Of a stretch of 12,603 bases of DNA, positions 6,007-12,562 are shown one piece after another (positions within the stretch are counted from its first letter, which is position 1; the number at the start of each line of letters is the position of its first letter). Below the pieces are notes generated by a model. The model searched no databases and was not told the DNA's origin. It worked only from the letters and a program-made list of their open reading frames with translations. The DNA lies in assembly GCA_002371215.1 (NCBI GenBank), contig DFGL01000070.1, positions 1 to 12,603 on the forward strand, written 5' to 3'. Source of the stretch: Ruminococcaceae bacterium UBA3751 (lineage in GTDB: Bacteria > Bacillota > Clostridia > Oscillospirales > Acutalibacteraceae). Position numbers and translations under genes: made by a program.

Positions 6007-7875
6007 TTATTTTTTAGTTACCGTCTTTGCAGCGGTGAAGTTTCCGCCGTCTTTTTCAAAGGTTATTTCAACCTTATCGCCCTTATTCATAAGAAGAACG
6101 TCCATACAATCGGAAACCTTAATATAATAATACTTTCCGTTTACCTGAAGGTAATAAACGGTATTGCCGTCGTTTACCGCTGTCTTAATATCGGTAATTT
6201 CGCCCGTTACGGAATTTCCGCTTTGCTTGGTATCCGTCTGCTGATTTTCGTCGGTTTTCTCAGCGGTTTCCTTCTGAGCATTCTCAGCGTCGCCGCTTTC
6301 GTCTACCTTATATTCTTCAGCGCTTGCACTGTCGTCAACCTTGCCCTTATCCTTAAGCGCGTCAATATAGTTAACAACCGCGGCGTTAAGCGCCTTGGCG
6401 TCACTCTTTTCAACGTCAAGCAGTCCCGTGCCTACGATGGTTTTATCATCAAGGTTAACGAGCGCATAGCCCTTAACGGTTAAGCTGTCGCCGTAAAGCG
6501 ACATAAAGTAGGTCGGCTGATTTTCAATATCAAGAAGAATCGGGAATACAGGCTTATAGCCGTAGTTCTGAACAGCGTCGCTCGCACTTTCCTGAGCGGA
6601 AATCTCCGTTGCGCCGCCGTTTTTATAGTAACGCGTTTCCTTCGTTCTCTGGTTGCAGAGAATGAAGCCGAAGTTGGAGGTGTCAGCCTCGGAGGAGGTA
6701 ACGCCCGTATAAACCCAAACGTCGTCGTCAAGCGCGATATTACCGCTGCCCGTTGAAGCAACGTTAACGTCCTTCTGGAAGAAGATTGAGTTCCAGAAGC
6801 CGTTTTTAAGCCTGCCGTGATAATTATACTGCTGGATAATAAGGTTTTCGTTATAAACGACGTCAATCCAGCTGTACTTTTCTTCGTTCCTGACTAAATC
6901 AATTGAACAGTATTCGCTCTTGCCGTTAAGCGCGTCGGTAATAATAACGCCTTTAACGTCCGTTCCGCCGAAAAGACCTATCGTCTTATCAAGCACGGGA
7001 GTAATCCAGTACGGGTGCGCGTTATCGTCAATCTCGAAATTCGGCGTGTCCATAATCGCCGTAGGATTCTGGAAACGAAGGTGGCGCATAAGCTTTTCGT
7101 TAAACAGCTCTGTAGGCGAATATTTAATTCCTTCACCGAACTTTTCAATACAGTTTACAACCTGAACCTTCTGGCTTACAAGGTCAATAAGCATATACGC
7201 CGGGAGACCGTCCTTAGTGTTGTTAAGCCAACGGAAAACGTCCGCATATTCAAGATACGCAACGCGTACGGGAGTACCCTTATAATTAATCTGGGTTGAG
7301 CTCTGAGTTACAACATACTGGCTCATATACTCGTCAAGCTGACCGAGCTGCTGGTCCGCAAGCACCTTGGCGGTAGCCGAATCAAGACGCGGAACCTCAT
7401 CGTATTTAATAGCTTCAAAATCCTCGCTGAAATTGCTGTTTTCTATTTTCATAAGCTCGCTGTACGATTTAGCGCGGAAAATAGTTGCGCCAAAGAGCCA
7501 GCCTATAGCCATAACAACAATAATTACCGCAATTATCAACAGCGGAATAACGGATTTTTTCTTAGCGTATTCCTTGCGCTCGACCTGGGTTCTCGCTCCG
7601 ATAAGGAACGCAAAAACGGCGCAGAAAATAGCTATTACCGCAATAATGAAAAAATATGTTTCCGTTGTTTTAAAGTTTAATGCAGGGAACGTTGCATAGT
7701 AATAAATTCCGCTGATTACCAAAGTAACAAGAATTGAAAGCAAAACCTTCAGTCCAAGTTTAGGCGGGGCGGAAACAACGCTTACCTCGTCCTTAGAGGG
7801 CCATTTAAACTTTGATTTAAAGTTTTCAATAACCTCATCGGCATCGTAATCCATATTTGGCATTTTGTCGCTCAT
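6007..7875 (-). CDS. uncharacterised membrane protein: three TM helices and a large outer domain
   Basis: I do not recognise this 622-residue protein. The N-terminal 40 residues are polar and probably cytoplasmic. Three hydrophobic helices follow at about 42-65, 74-94 and 109-131. The rest (132-622) should lie outside if the N terminus is inside. Within it two stretches look alike, each a conserved beta pattern with a Pro-Ala/Pro-Thr-Tyr turn (ADVFRWLNNTKDGLPAYMLI near 207 and ILLDIENQPTYFMSLYGDS near 450), which recalls PepSY-like repeats, though weakly. A polar, Glu/Lys/Gln-rich linker spans about 515-560, then a small all-beta C-terminal domain (about 562-622) resembling an OB fold. AAGGAG is seven bases before the ATG. 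It has its own promoter inside the end of the upstream MGMT-like gene. A cell-envelope role is likely; nothing more can be said. Confidence 0.85.
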   Translation of the reverse strand: MSDKMPNMDYDADEVIENFKSKFKWPSKDEVSVVSAPPKLGLKVLLSILVTLVISGIYYYATFPALNFKTTETYFFIIAVIAIFCAVFAFLIGARTQVERKEYAKKKSVIPLLIIAVIIVVMAIGWLFGATIFRAKSYSELMKIENSNFSEDFEAIKYDEVPRLDSATAKVLADQQLGQLDEYMSQYVVTQSSTQINYKGTPVRVAYLEYADVFRWLNNTKDGLPAYMLIDLVSQKVQVVNCIEKFGEGIKYSPTELFNEKLMRHLRFQNPTAIMDTPNFEIDDNAHPYWITPVLDKTIGLFGGTDVKGVIITDALNGKSEYCSIDLVRNEEKYSWIDVVYNENLIIQQYNYHGRLKNGFWNSIFFQKDVNVASTGSGNIALDDDVWVYTGVTSSEADTSNFGFILCNQRTKETRYYKNGGATEISAQESASDAVQNYGYKPVFPILLDIENQPTYFMSLYGDSLTVKGYALVNLDDKTIVGTGLLDVEKSDAKALNAAVVNYIDALKDKGKVDDSASAEEYKVDESGDAENAQKETAEKTDENQQTDTKQSGNSVTGEITDIKTAVNDGNTVYYLQVNGKYYYIKVSDCMDVLLMNKGDKVEITFEKDGGNFTAAKTVTKK

Positions 7876-7906
7876 AACTAATCTCCTTAATTATAAAGTA
7901 CTTATA

Positions 7907-7935
7907 ATTATACTATAAATTACTTAATTTATCAA
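7907..7935 (-). promoter_or_regulatory. SigA-type promoter of the membrane protein gene
   Basis: TTGATA (7930-7935), 17-base spacer, TATAAT (7907-7912), minus strand. The -35 box lies inside the last codons of the MGMT-like gene. Transcription would start about 25 bases before the ATG at 7875. Confidence 0.82.
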
Positions 7936-8248
7936 CATCTAATTCCGTAGGCTGCCAGAGGTGCTTTTCAAGGTTAACCCTGCCGTCTGTAAACTCAACG
8001 CCCTCGCCCTCAAGCAGAAGAATCTGCATATTCTTCCCGCCGAAAGCAAAAGCCTCGGAAACCTCGCCATAACGGTTGACAACGCGAAAGCACGGAATAG
8101 ACTCAGGGTCAGGGTTAACGTGGAGCGCGTAGCCCACTACCCTGCTCATTTTAGGATTCCCCGCAAGCGCGGCAATCTGACCGTAGGTTGCAACCTTTCC
8201 GTACGGAATAAGCTTTACCGCCTCGTATATCTTCTCAAAGGTATTCAT
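7913..8248 (-). CDS. MGMT/alkyltransferase-like protein with an altered PCHR motif
   Basis: A 111-residue protein made of the C-terminal DNA-binding and active-site domain of O6-alkylguanine-DNA alkyltransferases. Family marks are IPYGKVATYGQIA (14-26), the recognition helix around 32-45 (MSRVVGYALH), and the active-site strand IPCFRVV at 51-57. Active MGMT proteins have PCHR(V/I) and alkyltransferase-like ATL proteins have Trp for the Cys; here Cys 53 is kept but the next residue is Phe in place of His, so activation of the thiol is doubtful. It may repair damage weakly or only bind alkylated DNA. I chose the ATG at 8248, nine bases after AGGAG; an ATG two codons upstream is too close to that site. 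The stop codon overlaps the promoter region of the next gene. Confidence 0.9.
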   Translation of the reverse strand: MNTFEKIYEAVKLIPYGKVATYGQIAALAGNPKMSRVVGYALHVNPDPESIPCFRVVNRYGEVSEAFAFGGKNMQILLLEGEGVEFTDGRVNLEKHLWQPTELDVDKLSNL

Positions 8249-8270
8249 AACCATCCGCTCCTTTTGCAGT

Positions 8271-8299
8271 ATTTTACCATAAAATAAAAGCCCTGTCCA
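8271..8299 (-). promoter_or_regulatory. promoter of the MGMT-like gene
   Basis: TGGACA (8294-8299), 17-base spacer, TAAAAT (8271-8276) with TG one base upstream (extended -10), minus strand. It overlaps the terminator-like hairpin at 8284-8314, so reading through that hairpin and starting here may compete. Confidence 0.65.
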
Positions 8300-8314
8300 C
8301 AAGGCAGAGCTTAG
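8284..8314 (-). terminator. terminator-like hairpin upstream of the MGMT-like gene
   Basis: Minus strand: AAGCTCTG(CC) - TTGT - (GG)A-CAGGGCTT with one G-U pair and a bulged A, followed by TTTTATTTT. No gene ends directly here, so it would act as a second stop for read-through from the methyltransferase side. Confidence 0.55.
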
Positions 8315-8318
8315 TAAA

Positions 8319-8348
8319 AATTAAGAATTAAGAGTTAAGAATTAAGAA
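8319..8348. repeat. left array of 7-bp repeats (AATTAAG units)
   Basis: Four 7-bp units, AATTAAG, AATTAAG, AGTTAAG, AATTAAG, plus AA. The same 30-bp pattern returns in inverted orientation at 8394-8423 with T changed to G at the fourth base of each unit, and with the odd AG unit in the same place. Confidence 0.9.
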
Positions 8349-8370
8349 ATACGTTGCAATAAAACTACCG

Positions 8371-8396
8371 TAGGGGGCGGCGAGCGCCCTCAATTC
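8371..8396 (+). repeat. dispersed GC-rich hairpin repeat, copy 1
   Basis: A GGGCG/CGCCC hairpin with a GCGAG loop followed by CTCAATTC. Positions 8377-8396 match 9713-9732 at 19 of 20 bases, so this is one copy of an interspersed element. It sits between the two 7-bp arrays. Confidence 0.8.
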
Positions 8397-8423
8397 TTCA
8401 TTCTTCACTCTTCATTCTTCATT
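8394..8423. repeat. right array of 7-bp repeats (TTCTTCA units)
   Basis: Units TTCTTCA, TTCTTCA, CTCTTCA, TTCTTCA plus TT. It is the inverted partner of 8319-8348, with one mismatch per unit; the arms could fold back on each other as an imperfect long hairpin about 45 bases apart. Confidence 0.9.
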
Positions 8424-8449
8424 AAAAAGCGGACGAGCAATGCTCGTCC
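8424..8449 (-). terminator. terminator of the methyltransferase gene
   Basis: Minus strand: GGACGAGC - ATT - GCTCGTCC, GC, then TTTTT. The stem begins right after the TAG stop of the methyltransferase. The hairpin begins with GTAGGG like the neighbouring repeat at 8370, so it may itself be part of the repeat block. Confidence 0.85.
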
Positions 8450-9037
8450 CTACTTAATCCCTGAAACTATATAAATCCCTTCGTTTTCTTTGCAATAAAT
8501 ATCCCTGAAGCCGCAGGAGGTAAAAAGCTTTTCAAGCTCGCCGCTCGCCATAAGTCCGCAGGAAACGTCGCTCGCCTCATTTTTATGGTGCTCGTCAAGC
8601 GCAGCCCTGCCCCAATCGTGAGCAACGGTAAGCGTTCCTCCGTCCTTTAGTGCAGCCTTAAGGTTTTTCAGCAGCCTTTCGGGCTCGCAGAAGTGAGGAA
8701 AGGCGTTAAAAACCATACAGCAGTCGTATTTTTCAGAAAAGCTGTATTCCTCTGCGTCCGCGAGTATCAGCTCAACCCTGCTGTTTTCAGCGTATTTTTT
8801 CTTTGCCTCGCCGAGCATCCCTTCGGAAATATCAACTCCCGTAATATGCTCTGCATCTCTGCCTAGGTAATAATCAAACAAAACTCCCGTTCCGCAGGCA
8901 ATATCAAGTACCGAAAGCCCGCTTCTTACTCCGGCAACGTCCAGTATTTCGCGAATTTTTGCGCCGTCTGTTTCAAGCTGAGCGTCCCAGCCCGTAGAGA
9001 GTCTGTTGAAAAACTCTGCAATTTTAGTTTTATCCAT
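8450..9037 (-). CDS. class I SAM-dependent methyltransferase
   Basis: A 195-residue soluble methyltransferase with a Rossmann fold. Motif I VLDIACGTG is at 43-51 and GVDISEGML (acidic residue for the ribose hydroxyls) at 67-75; ILADAEEYSF near 91-100 is motif II. A NAFPHF segment at 111-116 and a His-rich stretch AHDWGRAALDEHHKN (139-153) are notable; the His cluster could bind a metal or substrate, but that is a guess. The substrate is unknown. The ATG at 9037 has GAGGA about six bases upstream and overlaps the end of the ECF S-component gene by eight bases, so the two are co-translated. The link to a vitamin-type transporter suggests it modifies the imported compound or a related one (inference). 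The stop abuts its terminator. Confidence 0.9.
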   Translation of the reverse strand: MDKTKIAEFFNRLSTGWDAQLETDGAKIREILDVAGVRSGLSVLDIACGTGVLFDYYLGRDAEHITGVDISEGMLGEAKKKYAENSRVELILADAEEYSFSEKYDCCMVFNAFPHFCEPERLLKNLKAALKDGGTLTVAHDWGRAALDEHHKNEASDVSCGLMASGELEKLFTSCGFRDIYCKENEGIYIVSGIK

Positions 9038-9590
9038 TAGCTTCCTCTGCCTTTTTACCCTCGTATTTTCTCGGAATTATTCCCGCTCTCTGAAGCGCAA
9101 CAAAAAGCGAAGGAATAAGCGCAAGCTGAATAGCAATTCCCGGAAGCGCAGTTACAAAATGGGTTGTGAGCCACATTTCAAATGTGAAACCGCCCCTTGA
9201 AAGAATAAAGCCCTTAACTATACCCGCCGCAATTCTGCCGATAATCATTGCGGTAACAAGGCTGATATATAAATCCGCATAAAGCCTTTTAGTGTTTACA
9301 AGTTTCATCATAAGCGCTGTTATAACCCCGTAAACCGCAAGCTCAACCATCATTGACGGAAGCAGTGCAACGGGAGGCATTCCCGTTAACAGCGAAGAAA
9401 GCAGAGGTCCTGCAAGTCCGCAAAGCAGCCCGAAATGCCAGCCGCAGATTAAACCGCAAATCAAAACGGGAATATGCATAGGAAGAATAACCTGCCCTGC
9501 GTTAGGAATTGCGTGAAACGCCATGGGAAGCACAACGCAAAGCGCAATGCAAAGAGCGCAAAATACATAATTTCTGATATTGTTTTTCAT
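9030..9590 (-). CDS. ECF transporter S component (substrate-binding membrane subunit), substrate unknown
   Basis: A 186-residue, highly hydrophobic protein with about five or six membrane helices (roughly 8-26, 36-54, 55-72, 77-97, 108-130 and 142-166). The PNAGQVILPMHIPVLICGLICG region (29-50; G-x-x-LPMHIPVL) and the Gly-rich helix that follows are typical of S components of energy-coupling factor transporters. These capture a vitamin or similar small molecule and share the ECF ATPase/T module, which is not in this window. I cannot assign the substrate. AAGGAG lies nine bases before the ATG, and a promoter is visible at 9619-9647. I see no riboswitch in the short leader. The gene overlaps the methyltransferase by eight bases. 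Length fits the family. Confidence 0.88.
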   Translation of the reverse strand: MKNNIRNYVFCALCIALCVVLPMAFHAIPNAGQVILPMHIPVLICGLICGWHFGLLCGLAGPLLSSLLTGMPPVALLPSMMVELAVYGVITALMMKLVNTKRLYADLYISLVTAMIIGRIAAGIVKGFILSRGGFTFEMWLTTHFVTALPGIAIQLALIPSLFVALQRAGIIPRKYEGKKAEEANG

Positions 9591-9618
9591 AATAAAAATC
9601 TCCTTGATTGATATATGT

Positions 9619-9647
9619 ATTTTACATTATTCCGAAAGCATAAACAA
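9619..9647 (-). promoter_or_regulatory. promoter of the ECF S component/methyltransferase pair
   Basis: TTGTTT (9642-9647), 17-base spacer, TAAAAT (9619-9624), minus strand. The -35 is weak. Directly upstream is the palindrome CCCCC-GCA-GGGGG (9648-9660), which could be a binding site or part of the repeat block. Confidence 0.6.
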
Positions 9648-9675
9648 CCCCCGCAGGGGGATATGGCGCTACGCC
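9648..9675. repeat. two small GC-rich palindromes in the ECF upstream gap
   Basis: CCCCC-GCA-GGGGG (9648-9660) and GGCG-CTA-CGCC (9665-9675). Together with the repeat at 9711-9744 they make this 180-base gap hairpin-dense. No T run follows, so they are not obvious terminators. No gene is seen in the gap. Confidence 0.6.
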
Positions 9676-9710
9676 TGTAGTTCTCTGCTCCCGCCCTTGA
9701 AATAATAGCC

Positions 9711-9744
9711 GTGCGGCGAGCACCCTCAATTCCGAATTCCGAAT
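9711..9744 (+). repeat. dispersed GC-rich hairpin repeat, copy 2, with 7-bp tail
   Basis: GTGC-GGCGA-GCAC hairpin, then CCTCAATTC shared with copy 1 (9713-9732 against 8377-8396, one mismatch). The tail continues as AATTCCG, AATTCCG, AAT, so, as in copy 1, the shared core runs into 7-bp units. The tail abuts the terminator stem. Confidence 0.8.
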
Positions 9745-9779
9745 AAAAAAAGCACCCCTCGGGGTGCTTTTTTTATTCG
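9740..9779. terminator. bidirectional terminator after the ABC transporter gene
   Basis: A 19-bp perfect inverted repeat with a two-base centre (TC). The core GCACCCC/GGGGTGC is flanked by seven A on one side and seven T on the other, so it can stop transcription from both directions. The minus-strand TAA of the ABC transporter lies inside the A run. Confidence 0.95.
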
Positions 9780-12346
9780 CTTCTTAGCGCTTCTACCGGG
9801 TCTTTACGCGATGCGATTCCCGAAGGAATAAGCCCCGCGATGAAGGTCAAAAATACGCTGAGTATTACAAGCACAACCGCGCCCGCAATCGGGAACGCCG
9901 CGCTTACAATAACCGATTTAACAAAGTGGTGAAGCAGAGCGTTTATAGGAATCAGCAGCAATCCTGTTACGCCTACGCCGAGAAGTCCCGCCGCAAGCCC
10001 TACGATAAACGTTTCCGCGTTGAAAACGTGGGAAATATCTCTCTTTGAAGCGCCCATTGCGCGGAGAATACCGATTTCCTTTTTCCTTTCAAGAACGGAA
10101 ATATAGGTTATAATACCTATCATAATAGACGAAACGATGAGCGAAACCGCAACGAACGCTATAAGAACGTACGAAACCGCGTTTATAATTGAGGAAACGC
10201 TGGACATAATTATTCCGACGTAGTCCGTATAGATAATCTGATCCTCCTCGGCAACGCTTTCGTTATACGCCTTAATACAATCAATAATCTTTTCCTTATC
10301 GTCAAACGAAGCGGAATAAATCGAAATAGAGGTTGGCGTATCCTCGCTCACAACGCCGAGCTTTTCAAGGTTTGCCTCGTAGCTTTTCTGCGGCATCATG
10401 CTTGCGAGAGCGCCGAACATTTTTGCAAAAATATTGTCCTTTTCAGCCTTGAAGGTTTTGCCCGTAAGAACGTCAAAATCCGGATTTTTCTGCTGGTCGG
10501 CTACTACCTTGCTGCTCTTTGTATACTCAATAATATGGTCAGTAAGCTCTTTTGTGTAGCCGATAGCGGGGATGGTCGGGATAGCAACGTTGTCGTTTTT
10601 TATCTTGATAATTCCCGAAATTTTGAGCTTAATCGCGTTTTTGGTAAGCTTTCTTATCTGCTTTTCGCTCGTGCCGATATAATCGTAATAGCCGTTTTTG
10701 TTTTTAATATATTCGTCACAGGACGGAATAACGTAGAATTCGTTTTTACAGATTTCTTCATACGTCCAGCTTTCAACCTTTTCGGTAACCTTTTCGCCCT
10801 TGTTTACCTTATCCATAATCTCGTTGTACTGAGAGGTAGGCAGAATTCCCATCTGGTAAAGATAGGTGGACATTACCTCGCCGTTGGCGTCAAGTGCGAG
10901 AACGCATTCGTCGTAGTTCTTCGGCCAGCTGCCGTAAATAACGTCGTACTGGGTTGTTATCGCGTCGGATATTCCCGTTCCGTCAGCCTTGGGAACAAGC
11001 TGGGTAAAGCAGTTTACAAAGTTGCCCATACTGCCGCTGGAATTCATCATATCCATCATATCCTCAACGCTCATAAAGTCAGAATTCATCATCATCTGAG
11101 CAGCGGCATTTTCGTTAACAAAGGTTGTGCCGTCCGTATTAATAAGAACGTCGTCCCTGTCAAAAGCGAAAATATCAAAGTTAGCGTTATAGGAATAAAC
11201 TATACCGTTTTTGCTGGTATACTTATTAATCTCCGAATTCGGATTGTCAAGGTACGTCTTGAACTTTGCGACGCTGTTTTCCTTCATACTGCCCGTCATT
11301 GCGCTCGCCTGCTGTACCATAGCCGTATTTGAGAACACCTTGCCCTCCTCGTGCTCGCGGTGAGCGGAGGAAGCCTGAAACGGAGTATTTGCCATAAAGG
11401 CGTTAAGGTCAAAGGTCTGCTTATCAACCGTCAGCGGAAAACTGTCCATAGCGTCCTGCTGAACGCTGTCAATATAGTTATTTATACCCGTTGAAAGCGA
11501 AAGAATCAGCGCTATTCCGATAATTCCTATTGAGCCTGCAAAGGCGGTGAGAATAGTTCTCGTTTTCTTTGTCATAAGGTTGTTGAGCGAGAGTGAAAGA
11601 GCCGTGAAAAAGCTCATTGACGGCTTTTTAACCCTGTCTGCAGTTGACTTTCTCTCCTGCTCGTCGGGCTCAAACGCGTTTGTATCGTCAATAATTTCGC
11701 CGTCGCGCAGCTTAACAATTCGCGTTGAGTATCTCTCCGCAAGCTCGGGGTTATGCGTTACCATAATTACGAGCTTATCCTTGGCGATTTCTTTAAGAAG
11801 GTCAAGCACCTGAACCGAGGTCTGTGTATCCAGAGCACCCGTGGGCTCGTCGGCAAGAAGAATATCGGGGTCGTTAACAAGCGCTCGCGCAATAGCAACC
11901 CTCTGCATCTGACCGCCCGACATCTCCGCGGGCTTTTTCTTAAGCTGGTCGCCGAGACCTACAGCCTCGAGCGCCTCTGTTGCTCTTTTGCGGCGTTCCT
12001 CCCTGCTTACTCCCGTAAGGGTAAGCGCGAGCTCAACGTTTGAGAGCACTGTCTGGTGGGGAATAAGGTTATAGGACTGAAAAACAAAGCCTACGGAATG
12101 GTTGCGGTAGGTATCCCAGTCGCTGTCGTCATATGCCTTAGTGGAAGTGCCGTTAATAATAAGGTCGCCCTCGGTATAATGGTCAAGCCCGCCGATGATG
12201 TTAAGAAGCGTCGTCTTTCCGCCGCCCGACGGACCTAAGATAGAAACGAATTCGCTCTCCCGAAAGGAGATTGAAACGCCCTTGAGCGCCTCAACGCTAC
12301 TATCGTTAGTGTAATATTTTTTGTGAATGTTTTTTAAAGTGAGCAT
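9773..12346 (-). CDS. ABC transporter, ATPase fused to FtsX/MacB-like permease
   Basis: An 857-residue fusion. The ATPase (1-225) has Walker A GPSGGGKT (38-45), the Q-loop around FVFQ (87-90), signature MSGGQ (142-146), Walker B ILLADEP (162-168) and the switch His 198, so it looks active. One membrane helix at about 263-287 leads to a large outer domain (about 290-715), then three C-terminal helices with the cytoplasmic VLERKKEIGILRAMGAS motif of FtsX-like permeases near 760. The layout is that of MacB-type exporters or mechanotransmission transporters. The outer domain holds a Met-rich stretch at about 418-440 (nine Met in 23 residues). The ATG has GAGAGGT five bases upstream. It has its own promoter and no partner genes in view. 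The substrate is unknown: an antimicrobial peptide, drug or lipoprotein is possible. Confidence 0.94.
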   Translation of the reverse strand: MLTLKNIHKKYYTNDSSVEALKGVSISFRESEFVSILGPSGGGKTTLLNIIGGLDHYTEGDLIINGTSTKAYDDSDWDTYRNHSVGFVFQSYNLIPHQTVLSNVELALTLTGVSREERRKRATEALEAVGLGDQLKKKPAEMSGGQMQRVAIARALVNDPDILLADEPTGALDTQTSVQVLDLLKEIAKDKLVIMVTHNPELAERYSTRIVKLRDGEIIDDTNAFEPDEQERKSTADRVKKPSMSFFTALSLSLNNLMTKKTRTILTAFAGSIGIIGIALILSLSTGINNYIDSVQQDAMDSFPLTVDKQTFDLNAFMANTPFQASSAHREHEEGKVFSNTAMVQQASAMTGSMKENSVAKFKTYLDNPNSEINKYTSKNGIVYSYNANFDIFAFDRDDVLINTDGTTFVNENAAAQMMMNSDFMSVEDMMDMMNSSGSMGNFVNCFTQLVPKADGTGISDAITTQYDVIYGSWPKNYDECVLALDANGEVMSTYLYQMGILPTSQYNEIMDKVNKGEKVTEKVESWTYEEICKNEFYVIPSCDEYIKNKNGYYDYIGTSEKQIRKLTKNAIKLKISGIIKIKNDNVAIPTIPAIGYTKELTDHIIEYTKSSKVVADQQKNPDFDVLTGKTFKAEKDNIFAKMFGALASMMPQKSYEANLEKLGVVSEDTPTSISIYSASFDDKEKIIDCIKAYNESVAEEDQIIYTDYVGIIMSSVSSIINAVSYVLIAFVAVSLIVSSIMIGIITYISVLERKKEIGILRAMGASKRDISHVFNAETFIVGLAAGLLGVGVTGLLLIPINALLHHFVKSVIVSAAFPIAGAVVLVILSVFLTFIAGLIPSGIASRKDPVEALRSE

Positions 12347-12373
12347 ATTGTACCTCTCAAAATACTACTTTTT

Positions 12374-12390
12374 GTATAATTATATTATAC
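12374..12390. promoter_or_regulatory. 17-bp palindrome, possible operator of the ABC transporter gene
   Basis: GTATAAT-TAT-ATTATAC, perfect 7-bp arms around three bases, lying just downstream of the -10 (about 5-20 bases into the transcript) and before the ribosome site. The position suits a repressor site. It also contains a TATAAT-like box, so it may instead be a chance AT-rich palindrome. Confidence 0.5.
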
Positions 12391-12401
12391 ATATTGTTGC
12401 A

Positions 12402-12429
12402 ATTATAACAAATCATACGGATTTGTCAA
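12402..12429 (-). promoter_or_regulatory. SigA-type promoter of the ABC transporter gene
   Basis: TTGACA (12424-12429), 16-base spacer, TATAAT (12402-12407), minus strand. Start expected near 12395, giving a leader of about 50 bases that contains the palindrome at 12374-12390. Confidence 0.8.
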
Positions 12430-12504
12430 GCGATATAGTATATTTTTATAAATATTCAGTACTATTATATATGATAAGCGCAAAAAAATAAAGTAAAAAA
12501 ACAC

Positions 12505-12533
12505 TTGACATTTTAAATATTATATTATATAAT
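12505..12533 (+). promoter_or_regulatory. consensus promoter of the tRNA gene
   Basis: TTGACA (12505-12510), exactly 17 bases, TATAAT (12528-12533). A run of A lies upstream (12482-12500), like an UP element. Start is expected near 12540; the leader has a small hairpin GCACT/AGTGC (12541-12556) before the tRNA. Confidence 0.9.
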
Positions 12534-12562
12534 TTTGCTTGCACTTTAAGCAGTGCGCAAAT

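Noticed and set aside
8319..8423. CRISPR array
   Set aside because: Units are 7 bp with no spacers, and the two arrays are inverted, not direct with unique spacers.
9591..9772. Riboswitch in front of the ECF S component
   Set aside because: The promoter lies only about 30 bases before the gene, so the hairpins at 9648-9744 are upstream of the transcript, not in it.
10535..11332. Long open frame of 265 codons on the plus strand inside the ABC transporter
   Set aside because: It is complementary to the outer domain of a clear, intact gene, shows no domain, and its composition is that expected of a reverse-strand shadow.
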